The notes beneath the pieces were generated by a model. That model was not told the DNA's origin. It did no database searches and saw nothing but the letters and a program-made list of their open reading frames with translations. Position numbers and translations under genes: made by a program. From the IMG/VR virus record IMGVR_UViG_3300006802_000583, positions 1 to 23,671 of that record: a DNA stretch of 23,671 nt, one strand, 5' to 3'. Positions 14,184-21,857 of this stretch are shown here, in pieces (within the stretch, counting starts at the first letter, position 1; each line of letters opens with the position of its first letter). Source of the stretch: a virus.

Positions 14184-16699
14184 TGTATCAAAATGTATAC
14201 TTCGAAAAAGAAAATAATCTCATCCATTGTTGGGATGATGAGAAAGGGTACTTCACATCTAAATACCGTAGATATGCTTACGTTAGAGATGGTAATGGTG
14301 CTCACACTTCTATTCACGGAGAGCGTCTTAAAAAGATAAACTTTTGGAAACAAGATGAAGGTCTTGAGCTATACGAAAGTGATGTAAACGAGATGACACG
14401 ATTTCTGATTGACCAATATGGTGATTCAGATGAGGTATCGACTGGACATACTGTACTTACCTTTGATATTGAGGTAGAGATGAATAGTGGTCTACCCGAT
14501 ACAAATGAAGCTAAGAATGCTATGACTTCAGTCGCAGGTCACGATTCGGTGAGTGGTGATTACTTTGTATATGTTGTAAACAAAGGTGAAAAGATTAATA
14601 AGACCATCAAAGGTGCTACGGTAGAATCGTTTGATACTGAAGAGGGTATGTTAGTTGCATTCCTAAACAAATGGAAAGAAGTCAACCCAACTATTATTAC
14701 TGGTTGGAACATTGACTTCTTTGATGTCACGTATCTATACAATCGAATGAAGAGAGTGTTGGGTGAGTCTATGGCAAACCAACTATCACCGATTGGTAAA
14801 GTTCATTGGAATAAGTATCGTAATCGTTATTTGATTGCTGGTGTGTCTGCATTGGACTACATCGCTCTATTTAAGAACTTTACATATACCGAATACCCAA
14901 ACTACCGATTAGACACTATTGCTAATTTGGAGTTGGGTAGAGGTAAGATTGAGTATGAGGGTAACCTTGACCAATTGTTCAGAGATGACTTAGAGAAGTT
15001 TATTGAGTACAACTTAGTAGATGTTGAGTTAGTTGTGGATATGGACAAGAAACTTCAGTTCATTGACTTAGCTAGAGCAATATGTCACGCAGGTCACGTA
15101 TTCTATGAAGACTTCTTATTCTCATCAAAATGGTTAGAGGGTGCAATGTTAACATTCCTACGTAGGAGTGGTCGTGTTGCTCCAAACAAACCAAGACGAA
15201 GAGCACGTAATGATGATGGTACTGAGGCTGAAGGTAAGTTTACTGGAGCATATGTAAAAGAACCTAAACCTGGTCTTTACAAATGGGTATATGATTTGGA
15301 TTTAACATCACTATATCCATCTATTATTATGACCATCAACATCTCACCAGAGACAAAGATTGGTAAGTTAAAGAACTATGTGGCTGAAGACCATATGAAG
15401 GGTAAGATTGAAACATATTCAATTATCGATGACGATGGTAATGAGTTTCCCCCATTGGCTAAAGATAAGTTTATGGACTTTATCGAAAAGTCAAACTACT
15501 CAGTCGCTGCTAATGGTGTTCTTTATCGTAGAGATAAGGTAGGTGTGATTCCTGAGATTCTTAATGTTTGGTTTGACAAACGTGTGGAATACAAAGACCT
15601 TATGAAGAAATATGGTAAGGAAGGTAATGATGAGTTGTATAAGTTCTACTCTCAACGTCAGTTGGTACAAAAGATTATGTTGAACTCCTTATATGGGGTA
15701 CTTGGTCTACCATCATTCCGATTCTATGATGTGGATAATGCTGAGGCAACCACAATCACAGGTCAGACTGTAATTAAGACTACCGAGTTTATTGCTAACC
15801 AATACTACACAAAGAACATTGGTAAGGAAGCAGATTACAATGTGTATACTGATACGGATTCCGTATTCTATCAGGCAGCTCCGCTTGTAAAAGCTCGTAA
15901 CCCTGAGATTGACGAGAACTCAGATGAACAAATGATTCCAGCAATTCTATCAGTTGCAAAAGAGGTTGAAGAACACATAAATAATGTTTATGACCAGATG
16001 GCATTTAAATTGTTCAACGTAGACACTCACCGATTCGACATCAAACAAGAGACTATCGCTAAGGGTGGTTTTTGGGTATCGAAGAAGAGATACGCTCAAT
16101 GGATTATCAATGATAATACCGTTGATTGTGATAAGCTGGATGTGAAGGGGCTAGATGTAAAACGTTCATCATTCCCAGTATACTTTAAAGAGGTAATGTC
16201 TACTGTACTGATGGATATCCTAAAGGATGAGGACAAGAAGAAGTTGGACGATAAAATCCTAAACTATAAGGATGGGATGACTAACCAACCATTTGTAAAT
16301 ATTGCAAAGAACTCGGCTGTAAAGGATATGTCTAAGTATAGGTTTAAGGACCAAGCACTTGGTGAGTTTATGAAGGGGACACCTGCTCACGTAAAGGCTG
16401 CACTTACTTATAATCAATTGTTGAAGAAGTTTAACGCTCCTTACAAATATGAACCAATGAAAGATGGTGATAAAATCAAATGGGTATATCTAAAGAAAAA
16501 TCCACTGGGACTTCAGACTACCGCATTTACTGGTCACTCAGACCCACCTGAGATAAACGCATTTATCGAACAATACATTGACTATGATTTGATTTGGGAG
16601 AAAGAGTTGAACAATAAGTTGGATGACTTCTACAAAGCAATGGATTGGGAGAAGCCAAATCCGAATCTGGCTGCTGCAGCACAATTCTTTTCATTTTAA
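14183..16699 (+). CDS. 43: DNA polymerase, family B (gp43 type)
   Basis: Replicative polymerase with proofreading. The 838-residue length is near T4 gp43 (898). Exonuclease motifs: Exo I TFDIEVE (D95, E97), Exo II ITGWNIDFFD (N176, D181), Exo III YNLVD (276-280). Polymerase motifs: A DLDLTSLYPS (371-380), B QKIMLNSLYGVLG (about 496-508), C YTDTDS (555-560; D557, D559). All catalytic residues are present, so both activities should be intact. The C-terminal end AAAAQFFSF resembles the short hydrophobic tail by which T4-type polymerases bind their sliding clamp, and the clamp gene follows immediately. No intein or split is seen, although split or intein-bearing polymerases are frequent in relatives. 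Promoter P4 begins at the base after the stop. Confidence 0.95.
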   Translation: MYQNVYFEKENNLIHCWDDEKGYFTSKYRRYAYVRDGNGAHTSIHGERLKKINFWKQDEGLELYESDVNEMTRFLIDQYGDSDEVSTGHTVLTFDIEVEMNSGLPDTNEAKNAMTSVAGHDSVSGDYFVYVVNKGEKINKTIKGATVESFDTEEGMLVAFLNKWKEVNPTIITGWNIDFFDVTYLYNRMKRVLGESMANQLSPIGKVHWNKYRNRYLIAGVSALDYIALFKNFTYTEYPNYRLDTIANLELGRGKIEYEGNLDQLFRDDLEKFIEYNLVDVELVVDMDKKLQFIDLARAICHAGHVFYEDFLFSSKWLEGAMLTFLRRSGRVAPNKPRRRARNDDGTEAEGKFTGAYVKEPKPGLYKWVYDLDLTSLYPSIIMTINISPETKIGKLKNYVAEDHMKGKIETYSIIDDDGNEFPPLAKDKFMDFIEKSNYSVAANGVLYRRDKVGVIPEILNVWFDKRVEYKDLMKKYGKEGNDELYKFYSQRQLVQKIMLNSLYGVLGLPSFRFYDVDNAEATTITGQTVIKTTEFIANQYYTKNIGKEADYNVYTDTDSVFYQAAPLVKARNPEIDENSDEQMIPAILSVAKEVEEHINNVYDQMAFKLFNVDTHRFDIKQETIAKGGFWVSKKRYAQWIINDNTVDCDKLDVKGLDVKRSSFPVYFKEVMSTVLMDILKDEDKKKLDDKILNYKDGMTNQPFVNIAKNSAVKDMSKYRFKDQALGEFMKGTPAHVKAALTYNQLLKKFNAPYKYEPMKDGDKIKWVYLKKNPLGLQTTAFTGHSDPPEINAFIEQYIDYDLIWEKELNNKLDDFYKAMDWEKPNPNLAAAAQFFSF

Positions 16700-16732
16700 T
16701 TTGGAAAGTAAGAATAAATTTCGTATATTAGT
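16700..16732 (+). promoter_or_regulatory. Promoter P4, upstream of sliding clamp
   Basis: TTTGG at 16700-16704, starting at the base after the polymerase stop codon, a 19-base spacer ending in TCG, and TATATTAGT at 16724-16732. The clamp ATG is 23 bases further on, after an A-rich leader without a clear Shine-Dalgarno sequence. Confidence 0.8.
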
Positions 16733-16755
16733 AAAACAAATAACAATTAAGAACT

Positions 16756-17451
16756 ATGAAAAAGAACTCGTTAGAAGGTTTTATCGCCCGTTATAACTTG
16801 GGTGGTGAGGTTGAGAGTGTAAAAATCAACTCAACCAATGATGGAATGTCAGTTTCCTTTATCTCTGATGACAAAACCCTATTGGGTACGGTCACATCTG
16901 AAGAGGCTGAATTTCCAAATGGTGAGTATGGTGTGTACACTACCTCACAACTAAAAGGACTACTTGGTGTATTGGGTAGTCAAATGGATGTAAAAGAAGG
17001 TACGGCTGCATTGGTATTCTCGGATACTAAAACTTCAGTTAACTATATGTTGGCTGACTTGTCAGTAATTCCAGTAGTACCTGAATTAAAAGCACTTCCA
17101 CCATTTACATCTACTGTAACTATGGATGGTGACTTCATCGCTACATTTAGTAAAGCTAAAGGTGCTATGAGTGATTCAGACACATTTACATTTACGTGTA
17201 AGGAGAACAAAGGTGAGGTAATCTTAGGTTACTCTAAAATCAACTCAAACCGAATCTCTATCAACGTTGAATGTACGTGTGATGGTGATGTTGAACCAAT
17301 CTCATTCTCAGCTAAGTACTTGAAAGAAATCTTAGGTGCAAATCGTGGTGCTAAGTCATCTTCTTTGAAGATTTCACCACAAGGTCTTGCCCACGTTTCA
17401 TTCGAACACGATGGGTTTAAATCGGATTATTATCTTGTAGAGATTAAGTAA
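16756..17451 (+). CDS. 45: Sliding clamp (gp45 type)
   Basis: Ring-shaped processivity factor that tethers the polymerase to DNA; in T4 it also activates late transcription. The 231-residue length matches T4 gp45 (228). The sequence has the alternating strand pattern of a clamp with two domains: FIARYNLGGEVESVKINS and MSVSFISDDKTLLGTV in the first, and a second repeat with DFIATFSKAKGAMSDSDTF, then ISFSAKYLKEILGAN, and a final strand HDGFKSDYYLVEIK typical of the C-terminal end. There is no catalytic motif to check. The call rests on length, strand pattern and position after the polymerase and before the clamp loader. It has its own promoter (P4), which fits the need for more clamp than polymerase. 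Confidence 0.85.
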   Translation: MKKNSLEGFIARYNLGGEVESVKINSTNDGMSVSFISDDKTLLGTVTSEEAEFPNGEYGVYTTSQLKGLLGVLGSQMDVKEGTAALVFSDTKTSVNYMLADLSVIPVVPELKALPPFTSTVTMDGDFIATFSKAKGAMSDSDTFTFTCKENKGEVILGYSKINSNRISINVECTCDGDVEPISFSAKYLKEILGANRGAKSSSLKISPQGLAHVSFEHDGFKSDYYLVEIK

Positions 17452-17452
17452 T

Positions 17453-18643
17453 ATGCAGTTTTGGGACACGGAACCAGCGAAGCCTGTATTTGACTACGAT
17501 GTAGAGAAAAAGAAGTTCATTGAAAATATGGACTATCTTTCCTCTATGTCAGTTGAAGAGCAGACGCTTTATAAAAAGTGGGATGAGTGGAATTCAGACC
17601 TACCAACATCAATGAAACGGAAAGCCGCAATGGCTCAGTATATTGACCAATTGTGGTCACCTACTGATATTATGAATAAGGAACAAACAATCCAAGAGAT
17701 TGAGGACCTTGAACCATACGTTGAGATTGTAGAAGATTCCAAAGAATCCACTCGTTGGACTGAAATCCGTAAACTAATTCATACGATGTCATTTACAGCA
17801 AATCCTGGTCGTAACGTTAAGTTATACATTAAGGATAGAGTAAGTGGTAAGTTGTTAGGGTTGGTTTCGTTGGGTTCTGATGTCACTTCATTGGGAGTTA
17901 GAGATACCTACATTGGGTGGTCAAAGGACAACAAATTCAAAGATGGTCGATTGAACCACACCACAATCGCAAGTACCATTGTGTGTACTCAACCATTAGG
18001 TTACAATTTCTTAGGTGGTAAGTTAGTTGCTTGTATGACTACATCTCCAATCGTTCGTAAACATTGGAAAGAAAAGTATGGTCAAGAGCTAATAGCAGTC
18101 GGAACTACCTCTTTGTATGGTATCCACTCTCAATACAATGGAATCCCTCACTTCAAAACATTAGGTGAGTCTGCTGGTAAAGTTTCTACCAAACCAGATG
18201 ATTCAGTATACGATGTGTGGCACCAATGGATTAAGGAAAATAAGTCTGATGAGTATGATAAACACACCACTCAGAAAGATGGAATTGCTGGACCAGTATC
18301 AGGTGTAAAGCAACGTATCCTTACACTCATATTCAAAGAATTGGGTATCAAGCAAAGTCAGTATATGCACGGATTCAAACGAGGTGTATACTTCGCTATG
18401 TTGTATGATAATGGAAATGAGTTTCTTCGTAATGAGATTGACGAAAGTGAATTGAAGCTAAAGAAGAAGTTTGAGGAAGGTGACGATTATACTATGAGGT
18501 GGTGGAAGAAGAAGGCTATTAAACGATACTCTAAACTATTTGATGAGGGTCGTATTAAGCCAGAACCATTATTTTATCTTGACATCATTGGTATGTCTTG
18601 GGAAGAAGCAAAAAAACAATACTTAAAAGAAGTAGGACGATGA
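17453..18643 (+). CDS. DUF4338 (DruA-like) protein in the clamp/clamp-loader operon
   Basis: A 396-residue protein whose middle matches the DUF4338 family, known mainly from DruA of the Druantia anti-phage system. Matching blocks are GKLLGLVSLGSDV (132-144), RDTYIGWS (150-157), GGKLVACMTTSPIVRKHW (188-205), YGQELIAVGTTSLYG (209-223) and a later LGESAGK (237-243). The N-terminal 100 residues are helical and acidic, and the C-terminus is lysine-rich. It starts one base after the clamp stop and overlaps the gp44 start (ATGA), so it is made together with the replisome. DruA biochemistry is poorly known. Here a replication- or modification-related DNA role is more likely than defence against itself, but defence against rival phages is possible. 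Confidence 0.65.
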   Translation: MQFWDTEPAKPVFDYDVEKKKFIENMDYLSSMSVEEQTLYKKWDEWNSDLPTSMKRKAAMAQYIDQLWSPTDIMNKEQTIQEIEDLEPYVEIVEDSKESTRWTEIRKLIHTMSFTANPGRNVKLYIKDRVSGKLLGLVSLGSDVTSLGVRDTYIGWSKDNKFKDGRLNHTTIASTIVCTQPLGYNFLGGKLVACMTTSPIVRKHWKEKYGQELIAVGTTSLYGIHSQYNGIPHFKTLGESAGKVSTKPDDSVYDVWHQWIKENKSDEYDKHTTQKDGIAGPVSGVKQRILTLIFKELGIKQSQYMHGFKRGVYFAMLYDNGNEFLRNEIDESELKLKKKFEEGDDYTMRWWKKKAIKRYSKLFDEGRIKPEPLFYLDIIGMSWEEAKKQYLKEVGR

Positions 18644-19560
18644 GTAATTCACTATGGGTTGAGAAGTATCGACCAGACACATTAGAAGGTTATGTGGGTA
18701 ACGACCATATCCTTGAGAAGGTAAAGATTTACATCGAGAACGATGATGTACCACACCTATTACTTTATGGAGTAGCAGGTACTGGTAAAACCACTCTCGC
18801 TAAAATCATTACAAACCAAATTGATTGTGATGTTATGTACATCAACGCTTCGGATGAAAACTCGGTTGATGCAGTTCGTGATAAGATTCGTGGGTTCGCA
18901 TCATCTATGGGATTCCGTAAGTGGAAAGTTGTAATCTTAGACGAGTCTGATTATTTGACACCAAACGCACAAGCAGCACTCCGTAACTTAATGGAGACTT
19001 TCAGTAAATCAACACGATTCATATTAACGTGTAATTACGTGGAGAAGGTAATTGACCCTATCCAATCACGTTGTCAGACATTTGCAATCACACCCCCATC
19101 TAAGAAGGAAGTTGCAAAGAGACTGCATCAAATCTTAACTGAAGAAGGTGTTGACTTTAAGACTGAAGAATTGGCAGTATTGGTAAATAGTGGGTATCCC
19201 GATATTCGTAGAGTCCTCAACGCAGCACAACGACAAGTTGTTAAGGGCCAGTTGAAGATTGATTCTACCTCTACAATTCAAGCAAATTATGCCGATGACA
19301 TAGTTGAGGTATTGTGTTGGGATAACGACATTAAAGATAAGTTTACTAAAATCAGACAAATCATTGCTGATTCTAAAGTTAAAGACTTTACACCGCTATA
19401 TAGAACTCTATACGATAGGGTAGATACTTATGCAAGTGGTAAAGTGGGTCAGACCATCTTAAACATCGCAGATGGTCAATATAAAGACTCAATGGTAGTT
19501 GATAAGGAAATCAACGTAATGGCGATGATGTTAAATATATTAATAACAATAGGAAAGTAA
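18640..19560 (+). CDS. 44: Clamp loader large (ATPase) subunit, gp44 type
   Basis: AAA+ ATPase that opens the sliding clamp and loads it at primer ends. The start at 18640 is chosen because it gives MSNSLWVEKYRPDTLEGYVG, the standard opening of the family; a longer frame from 18598 adds 14 residues with no family resemblance and lies inside the previous gene. Walker A is GVAGTGKT (44-51), Walker B ILDESDYLT (D101, E102), sensor 1 FILTCNY, and the arginine-finger motif SRC is at 143-145. At 306 residues it is close to T4 gp44 (319). It overlaps the DUF4338 gene by four bases. It is separated from its partner gp62 by two small genes, unlike T4, where 44 and 62 are adjacent. Confidence 0.93.
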   Translation: MSNSLWVEKYRPDTLEGYVGNDHILEKVKIYIENDDVPHLLLYGVAGTGKTTLAKIITNQIDCDVMYINASDENSVDAVRDKIRGFASSMGFRKWKVVILDESDYLTPNAQAALRNLMETFSKSTRFILTCNYVEKVIDPIQSRCQTFAITPPSKKEVAKRLHQILTEEGVDFKTEELAVLVNSGYPDIRRVLNAAQRQVVKGQLKIDSTSTIQANYADDIVEVLCWDNDIKDKFTKIRQIIADSKVKDFTPLYRTLYDRVDTYASGKVGQTILNIADGQYKDSMVVDKEINVMAMMLNILITIGK

Positions 19561-19563
19561 ATT

Positions 19564-19734
19564 ATGGCAAATTCAAACGAATTATTCGAACAAATGACCG
19601 AGCTATTTGCAGACTTTACTGAGTCTCACAATGGAACAACTAAGAAATCATCTACCCAAGCTAGAAAAGCAATTGGTGAGTTGAAGAAATTAGTTACTGA
19701 GTATCGTAAGGCTTCGGTAGAAGAAAACAAGTAA
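19564..19734 (+). CDS. Histone H1-like mini-protein (Hc1-type)
   Basis: A 56-residue protein, MANSNELFEQ... to ...SVEENK, with a start three bases after the gp44 stop (TAAATTATG). It has a helical acidic N-terminal half and a basic second half, STQARKAIGELKKLVTEYRK. This resembles the 'RVRKGMQDLKNLAQEIR' core of Hc1-type histone-like proteins, which are common in Bacteroidetes and Chlamydia. It would bind DNA or act as a small replisome accessory. Its retention between the two clamp-loader subunits, with the same compact junctions on both sides, shows it is a real gene despite its size. It could also simply be a short helical-hairpin protein unrelated to Hc1. Confidence 0.6.
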   Translation: MANSNELFEQMTELFADFTESHNGTTKKSSTQARKAIGELKKLVTEYRKASVEENK

Positions 19735-19737
19735 GTT

Positions 19738-20019
19738 ATGGCTAAGAAAAAAGGTAAAATCGTAGAGATGGGTCAGCCGGCTCAATCTCCACAAATGAAT
19801 TTGGATGTTACAAAACTAAAGAATGTAACGTGTCCTCAATGTGATGGTATTTTCTTTGATGAACTACAAATGTTCAAAGAGGTATCAGCAATGCAATCTC
19901 CAAATGGTCAACCATCGATGTTACCAATCCCAGTTGTTGTATGTAATAATTGTGGTACAGTACATCCTAAGTTTACACCAAAAGAGTTATTTGAAGATGT
20001 CTCAACCGAAGAAAAGTAA
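19738..20019 (+). CDS. Zinc-ribbon protein
   Basis: A 93-residue protein with two CxxC pairs: C32-P-Q-C35 (NVTCPQCDG) and C69-N-N-C72 (VVCNNCGTVHP). The 33-residue gap includes FFDELQMFKEVSAM and a flexible QSPNGQPSM. This is a zinc ribbon. The N-terminus is basic (MAKKKGK) and the C-terminus acidic (ELFEDVSTEEK). It begins three bases after the histone-like gene and overlaps the gp62 start by 23 bases. It may be a small transcription or replication adaptor; T4 has small co-activators that link the clamp to RNA polymerase, but I see no sequence match to them. Function is otherwise unknown. Confidence 0.7.
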   Translation: MAKKKGKIVEMGQPAQSPQMNLDVTKLKNVTCPQCDGIFFDELQMFKEVSAMQSPNGQPSMLPIPVVVCNNCGTVHPKFTPKELFEDVSTEEK

Positions 20020-20437
20020 GACATTATTTCAACATCTTTCGGGTATCAAGGAGCAGAAAGCTTCTTGGGAGTCTCTATCGGTTATGGATAGAAAGAGTTT
20101 CGAACCATATATGGTGAATAGATTTTTGTCTATGAATATGGGACTCCTTGAGCTGGTCAATGAACTACAAAAGTACACCATTGGTCAGCTCTCTCCGAGG
20201 GATGTTTACAAGTTATATTTGGATGTTTTACCTAAGAAAAAGTCATTCGACAAGTATATCAAAGGTAGTAAGGAATCTAAACATCACAATATGGTAGTGG
20301 ATTATCTATCAATGTACTTTGAAGTATCAAAAAGAGAGGTTTTAGATTACCTTGAAATCCTATCAAAGGATGAAGTTACCAACATTATCCAAAAGTTTGG
20401 AGTAGATAAAAAAGATATTAAGAAATGGCTGAAGTAA
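19997..20437 (+). CDS. 62: Clamp loader small subunit, gp62 type
   Basis: Non-ATPase partner of gp44 in the clamp-loader pentamer. The start at 19997 (MSQPKKSKTLFQHLSG) is chosen because it follows the compact overlap style of the operon; the frame is open further upstream, but that part is out of frame with and inside the zinc-ribbon gene. The 146-residue length is between cyanophage gp62 and T4 gp62 (187). Typical pieces are RKSFEPYMVNRFLSMNMG (about 32-49), a helix LLELVNELQKYT, and the basic block YLDVLPKKKSFDKYIKG, which resembles the 'P(R/K)KR/S-F' segment of the family. A C-terminal extension with KREVLDYLEIL and FGVDKKDIKKWLK follows. The call is supported by position and by the visible blocks. 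Confidence 0.72.
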   Translation: MSQPKKSKTLFQHLSGIKEQKASWESLSVMDRKSFEPYMVNRFLSMNMGLLELVNELQKYTIGQLSPRDVYKLYLDVLPKKKSFDKYIKGSKESKHHNMVVDYLSMYFEVSKREVLDYLEILSKDEVTNIIQKFGVDKKDIKKWLK

Positions 20438-20844
20438 TAAGAGAAGCAAAAAACAAAGTAGAGTGGGTTAAGGAAGAGGAACGGCCAATCTATGAAACTG
20501 GAGTTCAACAATCCGCACGAACATATTGTGAAGAGACTTATCCTGAAATGATGGAAGAGTACAAACGGATTATGTGGGAACAATATGAAACTTTTTGTAA
20601 GAAACAACGTAACTATGGGCCAGGTAACATCTCGGTTGGAACTCCGTTAGAAACAAAGGATGATGTGAAATTGTCACTAACTGGATTGTGGTTCAGAATG
20701 AATGATAAGGTGCAGAGACTAAAACAACTCGTAGTATTGGGCCAGCCAGATGAGGTTGGTGAGTCACTACAAGATACCTACGCTGACCTTTCTGTATATG
20801 GTATCATCGCCCAATTAGTCCAAAACGGAAAATGGGCTAAATAA
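20425..20844 (+). CDS. DUF1599-type protein (nucleotide-modification-associated domain)
   Basis: A 139-residue helical protein. The central region has FCKKQRNYGPGNISVGT (58-73), then LSLTGLWFRMNDKVQRLKQL (83-102) and DTYADLSVYGIIAQLV. This fits the DUF1599 pattern, in which a 'Y-G' loop is followed by an 'R-x-N/D-K-x-x-R' helix and a final 'D-x-x-x-D-x-x-x-Y' helix. As I recall, the family is also named nucleotide-modification-associated domain 1 because it recurs beside DNA base-modification genes. The helical layout with acidic residues recalls MazG-like nucleotide pyrophosphatases, which would suit trimming of unwanted dNTPs (inference). It overlaps gp62 by 13 bases and is the last gene of the clamp operon. 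Confidence 0.7.
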   Translation: MAEVIREAKNKVEWVKEEERPIYETGVQQSARTYCEETYPEMMEEYKRIMWEQYETFCKKQRNYGPGNISVGTPLETKDDVKLSLTGLWFRMNDKVQRLKQLVVLGQPDEVGESLQDTYADLSVYGIIAQLVQNGKWAK

Positions 20845-20918
20845 TAACAATTTCTTAACATAAGAATTTGGTAGTTTACGATATATTTCGTATATTAGTA
20901 TAAGAAAAGTAAGAGTAT
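20845..20918 (+). promoter_or_regulatory. Intergenic region with promoter P5 (boxes 20867-20899)
   Basis: TTTGG at 20867-20871, a 19-base spacer ending in TCG, and TATATTAGT at 20891-20899; the next ATG is at 20919. The 33 bases from 20846 match those from 10638 (promoter P3) at 30 positions, including AACAATTTCTTAACAT against AACAATATCTTAACAT at the same distance from the -33 box. The upstream part also contains a small inverted repeat, TTCTTA-ACA-TAAGAA (20852-20866), which is not followed by a T-run and so is unlikely to be a terminator. Confidence 0.8.
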
Positions 20919-21854
20919 ATGAAGAAGTCCGTAGTATCAAACATATTTAATTTTCCAGTTCACGAAGAGAAACAAGGTGACTCTAAGATTTCCTATTCTC
21001 AGTACACGATGTGGGCTAATTGTCCTAAACAATGGAAATTGACCTATATGGATGGTCACAAAGACTTTGACCCATCCATCCACCTTGTATTTGGTACTGC
21101 AATGCACGAGACTCTACAAGAATGGTTACAAGTCCTATACAAAGATGGGCCTACTGAAGCAGATAAGCTCGACTTAGGTCAGTTGTTATTAGAGTCGATG
21201 GCTGCCGAATACAAGTCAATGTCTGACAGGTATGGTAAGTTCACTACGAAAGATGAGATGAATGAGTTCTACGATGATGGTATTCAAATCATTGACTTTA
21301 TCAAAAAAAATAGAACTGATTATTTTTCTACCAAGAAACTCAAGTTAGTAGGTGTCGAATTACCAATATACTATCCAACATCTAATGAGAACATTATGAT
21401 GAAGGGTTTCATTGATTTGGTATTTGAAGACCAAGATGGTATCATCGAGATTTGGGACATCAAAACATCTACAAGAGGATGGAATGAGTATCAGAAGAAA
21501 GATAAAACCAAGACTGCTCAATTAGTTCTATATAAGAAGTTCTTCTCAGAACAATACGGATGGCCTATCGACAAGATTCAAGTCAGATACTTTATTGTAA
21601 AACGTAAGTTGTGGGAAGAAGCAATGTTTGCTCAGAAGAGAGTTCAAGAGTTTGTACCTGCCCACGGTAGTATTACAATGAGAAATGTATCAACATCATT
21701 CGATGATTTTATATCTAAATCATTTAACGATGATGGTTCATACAATACCGAAGGTGAGTTTCCTGCAATTGCTGGTAAGAACTCCAAGAATTGTAAGTAT
21801 TGTCCATTTAAGAAGAGTGAGTTGTGTAATCGTAAGGAAAGAATTAAATCCTAA
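20919..21854 (+). CDS. PD-(D/E)XK exonuclease, Cas4/RecB type with probable iron-sulfur cluster
   Basis: A 311-residue nuclease of the RecB/Cas4 group. N-terminal SYSQYTMWANCPKQWKL (25-41) is the usual helix with a cysteine (C35). FGTAMHETLQEWL (58-70) carries the first acidic/histidine motif (H63, E64). GFIDLVF has D166. The catalytic core is IIEIWDIKTS (D180, K182), followed by the QLVLY helix (Q201, Y205). The C-terminal CKYCPFKKSELC gives C292, C295 and C303. With C35 this makes the four-cysteine set that holds a 4Fe-4S cluster in Cas4, AddB and related nucleases. All catalytic residues are present. It starts a new unit under promoter P5. A role in recombination or end processing is likely; no CRISPR array is nearby. 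Confidence 0.85.
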   Translation: MKKSVVSNIFNFPVHEEKQGDSKISYSQYTMWANCPKQWKLTYMDGHKDFDPSIHLVFGTAMHETLQEWLQVLYKDGPTEADKLDLGQLLLESMAAEYKSMSDRYGKFTTKDEMNEFYDDGIQIIDFIKKNRTDYFSTKKLKLVGVELPIYYPTSNENIMMKGFIDLVFEDQDGIIEIWDIKTSTRGWNEYQKKDKTKTAQLVLYKKFFSEQYGWPIDKIQVRYFIVKRKLWEEAMFAQKRVQEFVPAHGSITMRNVSTSFDDFISKSFNDDGSYNTEGEFPAIAGKNSKNCKYCPFKKSELCNRKERIKS

Positions 21855-21857
21855 TAT

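Noticed and set aside
14183-16699. Possible intein or split in the DNA polymerase
   Set aside because: All exonuclease and polymerase motifs follow in normal order and spacing in one frame of 838 codons.
18598-18639. Fourteen-codon N-terminal extension of the clamp-loader gene
   Set aside because: The extension lies inside the DUF4338 gene and has no family resemblance; the start at 18640 gives the standard SLWVEKYRP opening.
19841-19996. Fifty-two-codon upstream extension of gp62
   Set aside because: It is read in another frame through the zinc-ribbon gene, with a cysteine- and tyrosine-rich translation unlike gp62; the ATG at 19997 fits the operon's overlap style.
20214-20222. TATATTTGG as an eighth promoter -7 box inside gp62
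   Set aside because: No TTTGG-like box lies 19 bases upstream (TCTCT instead) and no gene starts just after it. Similar lone boxes near 2143, 14568 and 22525 were rejected for the same reason.
20852-20866. TTCTTA-ACA-TAAGAA as a terminator after the DUF1599-type gene
   Set aside because: The stem is short and almost all A-T, with no T-run after it; the block is partly shared with P3, where the inverted repeat is not kept.
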